Shown here: one piece after another, positions 16,731 through 25,714 of the stretch
How positions within the stretch are numbered: the stretch's first letter is position 1
Layout: the number at the start of each line of letters is the position of its first letter
NCBI GenBank assembly: GCA_021845725.1
Contig: JAJZVL010000010.1
Location: 1-63,657, forward strand
Reading direction: 5' to 3'
Source: Actinomycetes bacterium
Lineage (GTDB): Bacteria > Actinomycetota > Acidimicrobiia > Acidimicrobiales > RAAP-2
Length of the DNA stretch: 63,657 nt
Translations under genes and position numbers: made by a program
The notes under the pieces: generated by a model
The model's input: only the letters and a program-made list of their open reading frames with translations
Database searches by the model: none
Told to the model about the DNA's origin: nothing

Positions 16731-19193
16731 CTATCGGGGCAGCTCGAGGCCTCGGGGCAGGTCCAGCGCATGCACCACGGCCAGCCGCCGGGTGGGGCGG
16801 GTGAGCGCCACGTACAGTGCGCGGTAGCCCGCCGTCGTGGCCTGTCGGGGTGCAGCCTCCTCGGCTTCGCCTGCCACGATCGCCGCGGGCTCGACCACCA
16901 CGACCGAATCGAACTCGAGGCCGTGGGACTCTGCGGCCGGGAGCACCACGAGCGGCGCGCCGAGCCCAGGCCCGTCGGGGTCCCTGGGGTCGACCGCCTG
17001 GAGCCCGGCGTCCTCGAGGGAACGGAGCACCCCGGCAGCCAGCCCCGGGGGGACCAGGACGGCGACGCGGCCGCCGCCGACCGCGGCGAGCTCTGCGGTC
17101 ACGACCTGCACGGTCGTCGCCACCACGCCTCCTGGGGGCGACCGCCTGGCCGTCGGCGCCTCCCCCGAGCGCCGCACGGGGGTCGGTGCCCGCAGCCCCG
17201 GCGCTGCCGCGGCGAGCACCCCCGCGGCGAGCTCCATGACCTCGGCCGGCGTGCGGTAGCCCACGGAGAGCTCGGCCACCCGAGCCCGGCGCGTCGGGCT
17301 CAGGTGCCGCTCCACGTCTTCCCAGCCTGAAGGTGCCCACGGGCCGGTCGCCTGGGCGATGTCGCCCACGACGGTCATCGACCCCGAGATGGAGCGGCGA
17401 GCAAGCATGCGCAGCTGCATCGGCGAGAGGTCCTGGGCTTCGTCGACGACGATGTGGCCGTAGGCGTGGACCTCCTCGGAGGCGGCACCGTTCGGGCTCG
17501 CGCCAAGGACCGGGCTCGTGCTCAGGCCCGCCGGCCAGAAGCCGTGCTCCGCGCGGAGCTGCTCGGCGCGCTCGGGTGCCGCGTTCCGCTTGCGCGGCCG
17601 CGACCGGCGAGGCCCGAGGAGCGCTCGCGCCTCGTCGACCAGGGCAGCATCACCAGCCGTCCACGGCACCTGATCGAGCGACGCGCTCCTTGGCCGGTAC
17701 AGCATCGCCGCCTCCGCGTCCGAGAGGATGCCGCTCCCCGCAGCGGCGAGCAGCGGCCGGGCGCCGAAGAGGTCGTGGAGGAGCTCGTGCGGCGAAAGAC
17801 GCGGCCACATCCTGTCGAGCGCCTCCGCGACGACCGGGTTCCTTCGGAGCTGCTGGCGAAGCTCGCTCAGGTCGGCACCGGAAGAGACGCTGTCGTCGGG
17901 CTCTCCGGCGCTGGCCTCTCCGGCGCTGGCCTCGCCGGCGCTGGCCTCGCCGGCGCTGGCCTCGCCGTCGCGCTCGCTCCAAGGATCCCGAGGCACCGCG
18001 GCGCGCAGGGGCGAACCGAACCGTCCTCCCAGCTCTCGGCGTCGGACTCGGTCGTACTGCTCGGCGAGTCGCTGGAGAACCTGGTGCTCCACGAACCGGC
18101 GACGGCCGTTATGGGTCCCTGGACGGCGGCGCGCCAGGGACACGATCTCGCTGGTCTCCGAGGCGGCCAAGTGCAGCGTAGCGGCCCCGAACGGCACCTC
18201 GAGGTCCTGACGCAGGCCGCGCTCGCGCGTTCGCACGGCCTTCGAGAGCACCTTCGCCATCCGCGCATCGCCTTTCAGGCGGGCGAGCGAGGGCCGGTCG
18301 GCCGAGCGGACCCGGATCTCGGGGACCAATCCCGCGATCGTCGACAACGTCACGCCGGTCTCCCCGAGAGACGGCAGGACCCGCTCGATGTAACGGAGGA
18401 AGAGCGGGTTCGGCCCGACGACGAGCACACCCTGACGCTCGAGGGGGAAGCGATGGGTGTAGAGCAGGTAGGCGGCGCGGTGCAACGCCACCGCGGTCTT
18501 CCCCGTCCCTGGCCCACCCTGCACCATCAGGAGGCCCCCGAGGGGCGAGCGGATGATCTCGTCCTGCTCGCGCTGGATCGTGGCCACGATGTCGCCCATG
18601 TAGCCGGTGCGTGCCTGGCTGAGCGAGGAGAGCAACGCGCCGGGCCCGCCGAGCGCGATCGCGTCCAAAGGCGCCGTGCCCGTACCGCGCGCGGTGCCAT
18701 CGTGCGCGCCCGTACCCGGAGCGGTGCCATCGGCATGCCCGGGCGCGAAGTACTCGTCTTCGATCCCGGTGACGGTCCTCGCGCTGACCGCGAGGTGGCG
18801 ACGGCGCGCGAGGCCCTGGGGGTCGAGCCCGGTCGCACGATAGAACGGCTCGGCAACCGGCGCGCGCCAGTCCACCACGAGCGGCTCATGGTCCGGGCCC
18901 GATACCGCCAGCCGGCCGATGTGGAACGTCTCACCCTTGTCCTGGCCGGGCTCGGGCAGCCTGTCGATCCGCCCGAAGCACAGAGCCTGGTCTCCGATGT
19001 CGAGCTGTGCGAGGCGCGCCATGCTCGTGCGCACGACGATGTCGCGCTCGGTGCGCGATTGGAAGGTCCCGCCGCGCCCGACGTCGAGCACCGACTCGAG
19101 CATCCCGGTGGCCTCGGATCGCATCGACTCGAGGCCTTCGTAAGCCCGGTCCAGGAACCGCTGCTCTTCCTGGACGTCCTGCTCTTGGGTCAC
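16731..19193 (-). CDS. helD: HelD-like superfamily 1 helicase / RNA polymerase recycling factor
   Basis: HelD proteins bind RNA polymerase and use ATP to free it from stalled complexes and nucleic acid. The protein (820 residues) shows the N-terminal coiled-coil arm (EEQRFLDRAYEGLESMRSEA), the conserved block LVVDWRAPVAEPFYRA, Walker A QGGPGTGKTAVALHRAAY, Walker B VVDEAQDLSPMQL, and the C-terminal motif RALYVALTRPTRRLAVVH. GTG 19193 is chosen because GGGAGG lies 11 bases upstream; a longer frame would run into hemE. An in-frame Gly-Glu-Ala-Ser-Ala repeat lies in the middle. In some actinobacteria HelD affects rifampicin tolerance. Transcribed away from hemE. Confidence 0.87.
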   Translation of the reverse strand: MTQEQDVQEEQRFLDRAYEGLESMRSEATGMLESVLDVGRGGTFQSRTERDIVVRTSMARLAQLDIGDQALCFGRIDRLPEPGQDKGETFHIGRLAVSGPDHEPLVVDWRAPVAEPFYRATGLDPQGLARRRHLAVSARTVTGIEDEYFAPGHADGTAPGTGAHDGTARGTGTAPLDAIALGGPGALLSSLSQARTGYMGDIVATIQREQDEIIRSPLGGLLMVQGGPGTGKTAVALHRAAYLLYTHRFPLERQGVLVVGPNPLFLRYIERVLPSLGETGVTLSTIAGLVPEIRVRSADRPSLARLKGDARMAKVLSKAVRTRERGLRQDLEVPFGAATLHLAASETSEIVSLARRRPGTHNGRRRFVEHQVLQRLAEQYDRVRRRELGGRFGSPLRAAVPRDPWSERDGEASAGEASAGEASAGEASAGEPDDSVSSGADLSELRQQLRRNPVVAEALDRMWPRLSPHELLHDLFGARPLLAAAGSGILSDAEAAMLYRPRSASLDQVPWTAGDAALVDEARALLGPRRSRPRKRNAAPERAEQLRAEHGFWPAGLSTSPVLGASPNGAASEEVHAYGHIVVDEAQDLSPMQLRMLARRSISGSMTVVGDIAQATGPWAPSGWEDVERHLSPTRRARVAELSVGYRTPAEVMELAAGVLAAAAPGLRAPTPVRRSGEAPTARRSPPGGVVATTVQVVTAELAAVGGGRVAVLVPPGLAAGVLRSLEDAGLQAVDPRDPDGPGLGAPLVVLPAAESHGLEFDSVVVVEPAAIVAGEAEEAAPRQATTAGYRALYVALTRPTRRLAVVHALDLPRGLELPR
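17901..17960. repeat. Four tandem 15-base repeats inside helD
   Basis: Two copies of CTCTCCGGCGCTGGC are followed by two of CTCGCCGGCGCTGGC, then a partial copy. On the coding strand they encode repeats of Gly-Glu-Ala-Ser-Ala, in frame, in a polar linker between helicase domains. Copy number probably varies between strains by slippage. Confidence 0.9.
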
Positions 19194-19310
19194 GTCGTCG
19201 AGGTCCTCCCAAGCGGACGAGCGAACGATCCAGTCTACGGGGAAAGGGGCGCCGGAGGTGCCGCCCCGCCCGCGGTGGTGCAGGGCGGTGCGGGCTGCGA
19301 TGATCCCCAC
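19194..19310. promoter_or_regulatory. Divergent promoter region helD / hemE
   Basis: These 117 bases separate two divergent genes and must hold both promoters. The only clear signal is the helD ribosome site (GGGAGG on the - strand near 19205-19210). No convincing -10/-35 pair was found for hemE. Confidence 0.4.
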
Positions 19311-20444
19311 ATGCCCGCCTCCCGTTCTCCGAGCACGCCTGGCACCGATCCAGCGCACGGTGCCACGACGGACACCGGGGGTGCCACGGGCGCGAGCATG
19401 GCAACGCCGCCGCTCGTGGCCGCCTGCTGGCGACGTCCCGTGCCCCACACTCCGGTGTGGTTCATGCGCCAGGCAGGGCGCTCGCTTCCCGAGTACCGTG
19501 CCGCACGGGGCTCAGGCGACGTGCTCGCGGCGATCTCGGACCCTGCCCTCGCAGCCGAGCTGACCCTTCAGCCGGTGCGCCGTTACGGGGTGGACGCAGC
19601 GATCCTCTTCTCCGACATCGTGGTCCCGGTCCACGCGATCGGCTTCGGCGTCACGGTCGAACCGGGTCGCGGTCCGGTCGTCGCCGAGCCGTTCTCCTCG
19701 AAAGCGGACCTCGGCCGGCTGCGCCCGTTCATCCCCGAGCAGGACGCCCCCTACGTCGGGGAGGCCGCCGCGCTCGTGGCCAGCGAGCTCGGCCCGGACG
19801 TGCCGCTCATCGGCTTCGCCGGCGCGCCGTTCACCGTCGCGAGCTACCTCGTCGAAGGAGGCCCGTCGCGCACGTTCGCACGGGTGAAGTCGCTCATGCA
19901 TGCCGACCCCGCTGTCTGGCACGCCCTCGTCGAGCGGCTGGCCGACATGGCGGCGGCGTCGCTCGCCTCGCAAGTCCGGGCCGGCGCCTCGGTCGTGCAG
20001 CTCTTCGACAGCTGGGCGGGAGCCCTCTCCCCGGGCGAGTACCAGCGGTTCGCGCTGCCAGCGACGCAGCGGGTGTTCGAGGCGATCAGCCCGCTCGGGG
20101 TGCCCGGCATCCTCTTCGGCGTCGGCACCGGAGAGCTTCTCGGCCTCATGGCCCAGGCCGGCGCGCACGCGGTAGGCGTGGACTGGCGGGTGCCGCTCGA
20201 CTCGGCCCGAGCGCGTCTCGGCCCGCGCCACGCGGTCCAGGGCAACCTCGACCCCGCGATCTGCCTCGCCCCTTGGGAGGTGGTCGCCGAAGAAGCGCGA
20301 GAGGTGCTCCGACGGGCGGGACGTGCAACCGGGCACATCTTCAACCTGGGGCACGGCGTGCTCCCGGAGACCGATCCAGGGATACTCTCCGCGCTCGTGG
20401 AGCTCGTCCACGCCGAAGGCCGTGCCGGGGTCCTTCCCCGATGA
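19311..20444 (+). CDS. hemE: Uroporphyrinogen decarboxylase
   Basis: HemE removes four carboxyl groups from uroporphyrinogen III, giving coproporphyrinogen III, in the cytosol. Conserved features in the protein (about 377 residues) include PVWFMRQAGRSLPEYR near the N-terminus, the aspartate-containing ILFSDIVVPVHAIG, LIGFAGAPFTVASYLVEGG, QLFDSWAGALSPGEY and GHIFNLGHGVLPETDP. The N-terminus is uncertain: ATG 19311 gives a polar Thr/Gly-rich tail, ATG 19398 gives the usual family length; I use the longer one. The stop overlaps the ferrochelatase start (ATGA), so hemE-hemH-hemY are coupled. Confidence 0.93.
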   Translation: MPASRSPSTPGTDPAHGATTDTGGATGASMATPPLVAACWRRPVPHTPVWFMRQAGRSLPEYRAARGSGDVLAAISDPALAAELTLQPVRRYGVDAAILFSDIVVPVHAIGFGVTVEPGRGPVVAEPFSSKADLGRLRPFIPEQDAPYVGEAAALVASELGPDVPLIGFAGAPFTVASYLVEGGPSRTFARVKSLMHADPAVWHALVERLADMAAASLASQVRAGASVVQLFDSWAGALSPGEYQRFALPATQRVFEAISPLGVPGILFGVGTGELLGLMAQAGAHAVGVDWRVPLDSARARLGPRHAVQGNLDPAICLAPWEVVAEEAREVLRRAGRATGHIFNLGHGVLPETDPGILSALVELVHAEGRAGVLPR

Positions 20445-21466
20445 ACGGGCCTGCACCTGGTCCAACCGGCGTTCTGCTCATGGCGCATGGGACGCCCGCC
20501 AGCCCCTCGGAGATCGAGGCGTTCTACACCCGGATCCGCGGCGGAAGTCCCCCGTCGCCCGATCAGCTCGCCGACCTGGTGCGCCGCTACGAGGCGATCG
20601 GCGGCACGTCGCCGCTCGCGTCACGCAGCGCTGCCCAGGTCGCCGGCATCACCGCGGCCCTCGACGCCGACGAGCCGGGTGCGTACCTCGTCCGCTTCGG
20701 TGCCAAGCACACCGAGCCGTTCATCGAGGATGTCGCCGTCGAGCTCGCGGCGGCCGGCGTCCCCCGGGTGGTGGGCCTCGTGCTCACCCCGCACCGCGCG
20801 TCGATGGGCTCGGACGAGTACCTCGAGCGCGCCGGGCGCGCGCTCGCCTCGACGACGCACCATCCTCCCTTGGTGCGCGTGCTCCAGTGGTACGACGCAC
20901 CGGGCTTCGCGGAGCTCCTGGCCGAACGGGTCCGTACCACCCTCGGCAGGCTCCACCCAGCGGACCGCACCATGGTCTTGTTCACCGCCCACTCGCTCCC
21001 TGAGCGCGTCGTGACGGCGGGCGATCCGTACCCTGGCCAGGTCGCCGCCTCGGCCGCCGCGGTGGCAGCAGCGGCAGGCCTCGACGCAGCGGGGGTCTCG
21101 TGGAGGGTCGCCTGGCAGAGCGCAGGGCGGACGCCCGAGCCGTGGATCGGCCCCGACCTCCTCCAGGTGCTGCGCGAGATCGGTGCCTCGTCCCGGGACG
21201 CGGGGGTCCGCAGCGCCGTCGTCGTGTGCCCGATCGGTTTCGTCTCCGACCACCTGGAGGTCCTCTACGACGTCGACGTCGAGGCGCGTGGCGTCGCTGA
21301 GGCCGAGGGCCTCGAGCTCGCGCGCACCCCATCGTTCAACGCCGACCCCCGCTTCTGCGCAGTGGTCGCCGGTGCGATCACCGGTGCGATCACCGGCACG
21401 GTCGCCAGCACGATCACCGGTGCGATCGCCGGTGCGGCCGCGCTCGGACCTGGAGGCGAAGGATGA
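20441..21466 (+). CDS. hemH: Ferrochelatase (probably coproporphyrin ferrochelatase, CpfC)
   Basis: Inserts ferrous iron into a porphyrin. In actinobacteria the usual substrate is coproporphyrin III, made by the oxidase encoded next door, and a separate enzyme (ChdC, not in this window) finishes haem; this is family knowledge. The 341 residues contain LLMAHGTP at the start, the catalytic histidine in FTAHSLPERV and the signature FVSDHLEVLYDVDVEA. The last 35 residues are an unusual tail of Gly-Ala-Ile-Thr repeats, outside the conserved fold and probably a slippage product. Overlaps hemE before it and hemY after it by 4 bases each. Confidence 0.91.
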   Translation: MNGPAPGPTGVLLMAHGTPASPSEIEAFYTRIRGGSPPSPDQLADLVRRYEAIGGTSPLASRSAAQVAGITAALDADEPGAYLVRFGAKHTEPFIEDVAVELAAAGVPRVVGLVLTPHRASMGSDEYLERAGRALASTTHHPPLVRVLQWYDAPGFAELLAERVRTTLGRLHPADRTMVLFTAHSLPERVVTAGDPYPGQVAASAAAVAAAAGLDAAGVSWRVAWQSAGRTPEPWIGPDLLQVLREIGASSRDAGVRSAVVVCPIGFVSDHLEVLYDVDVEARGVAEAEGLELARTPSFNADPRFCAVVAGAITGAITGTVASTITGAIAGAAALGPGGEG

Positions 21467-22950
21467 GCCCCGACCGGCCCGTCGTAGTGGTCGTCGGTGG
21501 CGGCATCGCGGGGCTCGCTGCAGCGTGGGAGCTCACCGGCGGCGCCGCCGGCCCACGACCTGGATCACCGTCGGTGGTCCTCCTCGAAGCCGGGGCGAGG
21601 TTCGGCGGGAAGCTGGCCACCGTCGAGCTGTGCGGAGGACCCGTCGAGGCCGGGCCCGACGGGTTCCTCGCCAGGCGCCCCGAGGCGGCGGAGCTGTGCC
21701 GGGAGGTCGGCCTGGGTGACGACCTGGTCCCGGTCGGCGCCTCGGGTGCTGCGGTGTGGGCACGAGGGCGGCGGCGTCGTCTCCCTGACGGGCTCGTGCT
21801 CGGCGTGCCCACGAAGCTGCTCCCGATCGCTCGCTCAGGGATCCTCTCGTTGGGCGGCACCCTTCGCCTCGCGAGCGACCTGGTCGTGCCCCGGCCCGAC
21901 ACCCGCGGGCCGCTCGGAGACCGCTCGATCGGACCGCTCGTCAGCCGCAAGCTCGGGCATCAGGTGGTCGACCGCCTCGTCGACCCCCTGGTCGGCGGCA
22001 TCCACGCCGGCGGCGTCGAGGACGCGAGCGTGGCCGCCGTCTTCCCGGTGCTGCTCACGGCTGCCCAGGAGCGCTCCAGCTTCATGCGCGCGCTGCGGCG
22101 AACCAGCGCCCAGGCCTCGCAGGCCACAGAGGGACCGCTCTTCTGGGCGCTGCGCGGCGGCCTCGGCTCGCTCGCTGCGCGCCTGGCGGAGCGGCTGGCG
22201 GAGCGAGATGCCGATGTCCGCCTGGCCCAGCCGGTCGAGGCGATGGACCGGGTCGCCGCAGGCTGGCTGCTCCGGACGAAAGAAGGGGAGCAGCCGGCCG
22301 ATGGCGTGGTGCTGGCGACCCCGGCCGGCCCGGCAGCCGCGCTCCTCGCTCCCCACGACCCCCAGGCCGCGGGCATGCTGCGAGCGCTCGACTACGCGTC
22401 GGTCGCGGTGGTGACGCTGGCCTTCGCCCAGGAGGCGCTGCCCGACGACCTCTTCGGCACCGGCCTCCTCGTCCCCCGCAAGACGCCCGTGCCCCGCCAG
22501 GTGGCCGACGCGGCGGCGCTCTCCCGCGGCGAGCCGTTCCTCGTGACCGCCTGCACGTACCTGTGGGCCAAGTGGCCGCACCTCGAACGACCCGGCGTCA
22601 GGCTCCTGCGCGTCTTCGTGGGAAGGAGCGGCGACACGCGTCACCAGTCGATGTCGGACGCCGATCTCGTACGGCGAGTGGCCCACGAGCTCACCGCGCT
22701 CGTGGGCTCGACCGGCGAGCCGCTCGACGCAGTCGTGACGCGCTGGGACGATGCGCTGCCCCAGTACCGGGTGCACCATCCCCTGCGCGTCGCCAGCATC
22801 GAGGCGTCGGTGCGCCGTCTCGGAGCCGTGGCGGTCGCCGGCGCCGCATACCACGGGATCGGCATCCCGGCGTGCATCGCGAACGGCAGGACGGCAGCCA
22901 AAGAGGTCCTCGCCCAGCTGGCCGGCGCACCCGCGCCGAGCACAGCATGA
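21463..22950 (+). CDS. hemY: Protoporphyrinogen/coproporphyrinogen oxidase, FAD-dependent
   Basis: HemY-type oxidases take six electrons from the porphyrinogen and pass them to oxygen. In actinobacteria they mostly work as coproporphyrinogen III oxidase (CgoX). The 495 residues begin with the FAD-binding VVVVGGGIAGLAAAWEL, followed by GARFGGKLATVE and GGPVEAGPDGFLA; DRLVDPLVGGIHAG is typical of the family, and the C-terminal FAD motif is AGAAYHGIGIPACIANGRTA. It starts at ATG 21463, overlapping hemH. The order hemE-hemH-hemY matches a coproporphyrin-dependent branch. Confidence 0.9.
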   Translation: MSPDRPVVVVVGGGIAGLAAAWELTGGAAGPRPGSPSVVLLEAGARFGGKLATVELCGGPVEAGPDGFLARRPEAAELCREVGLGDDLVPVGASGAAVWARGRRRRLPDGLVLGVPTKLLPIARSGILSLGGTLRLASDLVVPRPDTRGPLGDRSIGPLVSRKLGHQVVDRLVDPLVGGIHAGGVEDASVAAVFPVLLTAAQERSSFMRALRRTSAQASQATEGPLFWALRGGLGSLAARLAERLAERDADVRLAQPVEAMDRVAAGWLLRTKEGEQPADGVVLATPAGPAAALLAPHDPQAAGMLRALDYASVAVVTLAFAQEALPDDLFGTGLLVPRKTPVPRQVADAAALSRGEPFLVTACTYLWAKWPHLERPGVRLLRVFVGRSGDTRHQSMSDADLVRRVAHELTALVGSTGEPLDAVVTRWDDALPQYRVHHPLRVASIEASVRRLGAVAVAGAAYHGIGIPACIANGRTAAKEVLAQLAGAPAPSTA

Positions 22951-23000
22951 CGGCGCGGGACACCCCGAACGACAGCGACGAGCACGAGGAGGAAGGGCAC

Positions 23001-24164
23001 ATGGGGCAGCGAACGCAAGGATCACTCGATGCGGGGAGCGCCATGCTGCGGTTCCGCTTCGACGGGCCGGACGCGGGGCCGTGCGTGGTGCTGCTCTCCT
23101 CGCTCGGCACGACGTTCGAGATGTGGGAGCCCCAAGTGCCCCGGCTGGCAGGCTTCTGCCGCGTGCTTCGGCTCGACCACCGAGGCCACGGCGGCTCCTC
23201 CGCCCCCGCCGGCCCCTACACGATCGACGATCTCGGCCGCGACGTCGTCGGGGCCTTGGACTCGCTCGGCATCGAGCGCGCGGCATTCTGCGGCATCTCG
23301 CTGGGCGGCATGGTGGCGATGTGGGTCGGCGCGCACCACCCCGAGCGCACGACGTCGCTCCTGCTCGCGTCCACGGCTCCACAGCTCGGCCCCGCGGACG
23401 CATGGGTCGAGCGCGCCGCGCGAGCTCGCGCCACAGGGACGAGCTCGCTGCTCGACGGGCTCTACGAGCGCTGGTTCCCCCCCGAGGTGCGAAAGGAGCG
23501 CCCCGAGCTGCGCGCCGAGGTCGCGTCGATGGTCGGATCGACCGACGACGAGGGCTACGCCTCGTGCTGCGAAGCCATCGCCGCGATGGACCTCGGTCCC
23601 GACCTGCCCCGGATCCAGGCGCCGGCACTCGTGATCGCGGGCGCCGAGGACCCCGTGACGCCGCCGGCCACCGAGCTCGCGCTGGCAGAGGCGCTCGGGG
23701 CGGGTCTCGTCGTCCTGCCTGGTGCCGGCCACCTCGCCAACCTCGCCGCCACGGAGGAGTTCACCGAGGCGGCTGTCGCGCATCTCGTGGGCCTGCCGGC
23801 CGTCCGCGGCGCCGCGGCACGACGCGCGGTGCTGGGAGACGAGCACGTCACGACCTCGATGCAGACACCCAGTCCTGGTGCGCGTGCCTTGGTCGATTAC
23901 CTCACCCGCGCCGGCTGGGCCGAGATGTGGAGCCGGCCAGGGCTCGACCGGCGCACCCGCAGCGCGATCACCCTGGCATCCCTCGTTGCGCTCGGGCGGC
24001 TCGGAGAGCTGGAGATCCACGTTGCCGGAGCGCTGCGCAACGGGCTGAGCGCGGACGAGATCACCGAGATCGTGCTGCACTGCTCGGCCTACGTTGGGAT
24101 GCCGGCAGCGAAATCGGCGATGCCGATCGTGCTGCATGCCCTCGACGAGGCCGGCCCGCGCTGA
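23001..24164 (+). CDS. Fused 3-oxoadipate enol-lactonase / 4-carboxymuconolactone decarboxylase-like protein
   Basis: The first about 260 residues are an alpha/beta hydrolase with nucleophile motif GISLGGM, aspartate in AGAEDPVTPP and histidine in GAGHLANL. The last about 115 residues are a carboxymuconolactone decarboxylase domain with RTRSAITLASLVALGR, Glu-Ile-His and EIVLHCSAYVGMPAA. This is the PcaL (PcaD-PcaC) fusion of the protocatechuate branch of the beta-ketoadipate pathway. ATG 23001 is chosen over ATG 22947 because AGGAGG lies 8 bases before it. No other pca gene is in the window, so the real substrate is unproven; the two modules could act on another lactone. Confidence 0.83.
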   Translation: MGQRTQGSLDAGSAMLRFRFDGPDAGPCVVLLSSLGTTFEMWEPQVPRLAGFCRVLRLDHRGHGGSSAPAGPYTIDDLGRDVVGALDSLGIERAAFCGISLGGMVAMWVGAHHPERTTSLLLASTAPQLGPADAWVERAARARATGTSSLLDGLYERWFPPEVRKERPELRAEVASMVGSTDDEGYASCCEAIAAMDLGPDLPRIQAPALVIAGAEDPVTPPATELALAEALGAGLVVLPGAGHLANLAATEEFTEAAVAHLVGLPAVRGAAARRAVLGDEHVTTSMQTPSPGARALVDYLTRAGWAEMWSRPGLDRRTRSAITLASLVALGRLGELEIHVAGALRNGLSADEITEIVLHCSAYVGMPAAKSAMPIVLHALDEAGPR

Positions 24165-24223
24165 GACCGGGCTTGGAGGGGACCGCGGCTACGGCGTCGG
24201 CGACCGTGACTGCAACCTAGCTC

Positions 24224-25714
24224 GTGGCAGCATGGGCGACCGTGGCGTCGCGCCTCGGCCGTGTGCTCGCGCCGTCGCTGCTCGGCGGGTTGCTCCTTGC
24301 CTTCTCGCTACCGCCATGGGGGTGGTGGCCGCTCGCCTTCGTGGGAGCTGCCGTCGTCTACTGGCGTCTCGCCGGGCTGCCCTGGCGCCTGCGACTTCTG
24401 TGTGGATGGGCAGCGGGGCTCGGCTGCTTCGTTCCGGGCCTGTGGTGGGCCGCCGCCTTCAACTGGTACGGCGCAGCCGTCCTCATGGCCGTCGAAGCGC
24501 TCTTCATGGCAATCGCCGCCGTGGCGGTCGCGCCCACGCGCTGGAGGGTGCCGACGTTCGTCGGCGCCTTCACGCTCGCAGAGGCCGCACGGATCTCCTG
24601 GCCGTTCGGCGGGTTGCCGCTCGGCGGGCTCTTCCTCGGACAGGCGACCGGCCCCCTGCTCGGCAGCGCACGCCTGGGTGGGCCGCTGCTCCTCACCGCG
24701 CTCGTCTGGCTCGGCGGTGCGGGCCTCGGGGAGCTATGGAACGCGACGTCGCGCGCAGTCGCGCTCGTCGCGCTCCTGCTGGTCGCGGCCATCGGGGTCG
24801 GCGGCCTCTTCGCCCCGGCAGGTGGCAGGCCGGTCGGCAGGCTCACCGTGGCCCTCGTCCAAGGCGGCGGGCGGCGCGGCGTCAACCAGTTCGAGGTCGC
24901 CCCCGAGACGGTCCTCGCCGCACAGATCGCCGCCTCGCAGCGCCTGCTCGCAGCGGCCGACCCCCCGTCGCTCGTCGTCTGGCCCGAGGACGTCGTGCGT
25001 GTCGGGCCCAGCCTCGCCCACACCGCCGCTGCGGCGTTCCTGGCGTCGCTCGCCCGCCGTCTCGGCTCGACGGTGCTCGCCGGGGTCACCGAGACGGTGT
25101 CCGCCACCGCGTTCCGCAACGAGGTGGTGGCCTGGGGCCCGAGCGGCGGCATCATCGGCCACTACGAGAAGGTCCACCGGGTGCCCTTCGGCGAGTACGT
25201 GCCCGACCGCGCCTTCTTCTCCCATTTCGCGAACCTCTCCGCGGTGCCGCTCGACGCCATCCCTGGTCACGGGACGGGTGAGCTCACCACCCCCGCGGGG
25301 CGTCTGGGGCTCATGATCTCCTTCGAGGTGTTCTTCGCCACACGGGGGCGGTCGGCCACCCGCGCGGGGGCCGAGTTGCTCGTGGTGCCCACGAACACTT
25401 CGTCGTACGCGACGAGCCAGGTCCCGAGCCTCGAGATTGCCGCTGACCGGCTTCAGGCAGTCGAAGAGGGTCGCGACCTCGTCCAGGCGGCGCCGACGGG
25501 CTACTCGACGGTGGTCGGCGCGGACGGTGCGCTGCGCGCCCGCACTGCGCTCGGGCGACGGCAGGTTCTCGAGGCGACCGTCCGACTACGCAATGGCCAC
25601 ACCATCTACGAGGAGCTGGGTGACGCCCCGGTGCTGATGCTGGCCGCAGCATGCCTGGGCACCGGTCTTTTGCTCGCGGCCTTCGACGGGCGCGCGTCGC
25701 GGCGTCACTCGTAG
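24224..25714 (+). CDS. lnt: Apolipoprotein N-acyltransferase homologue with Ser at the catalytic Cys position
   Basis: Lnt adds the third acyl chain to bacterial lipoproteins at the outer face of the membrane. The 496 residues have about eight hydrophobic helices and a nitrilase-like domain. Of the triad Glu-Lys-Cys, Glu255 (WPED) and Lys316 (YEKVHRVPFGEYVP) are present, but the nucleophile motif, ICYE in E. coli, reads ISFE, with Ser366. The spacing fits, so this is a true substitution. The GTG start at 24224 leaves 59 bases after the previous gene. A working Ser enzyme, a paralogue with another role or an inactive copy are all possible. The CtaC lipobox shows lipoproteins are made. Confidence 0.86.
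   Translation: MAAWATVASRLGRVLAPSLLGGLLLAFSLPPWGWWPLAFVGAAVVYWRLAGLPWRLRLLCGWAAGLGCFVPGLWWAAAFNWYGAAVLMAVEALFMAIAAVAVAPTRWRVPTFVGAFTLAEAARISWPFGGLPLGGLFLGQATGPLLGSARLGGPLLLTALVWLGGAGLGELWNATSRAVALVALLLVAAIGVGGLFAPAGGRPVGRLTVALVQGGGRRGVNQFEVAPETVLAAQIAASQRLLAAADPPSLVVWPEDVVRVGPSLAHTAAAAFLASLARRLGSTVLAGVTETVSATAFRNEVVAWGPSGGIIGHYEKVHRVPFGEYVPDRAFFSHFANLSAVPLDAIPGHGTGELTTPAGRLGLMISFEVFFATRGRSATRAGAELLVVPTNTSSYATSQVPSLEIAADRLQAVEEGRDLVQAAPTGYSTVVGADGALRARTALGRRQVLEATVRLRNGHTIYEELGDAPVLMLAAACLGTGLLLAAFDGRASRRHS

Noticed and set aside
17454-19310. Long open frame on the + strand running into hemE
   Set aside because: It is antisense to the well-conserved helD, has no recognisable domain before hemE and no start signal. 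It is a product of high GC content.
21370-21445. Mobile element or repeat insertion at the hemH 3' end
   Set aside because: The repeated Gly-Ala-Ile-Thr codons are in frame and short, best explained by slippage; no inverted ends or target duplication.
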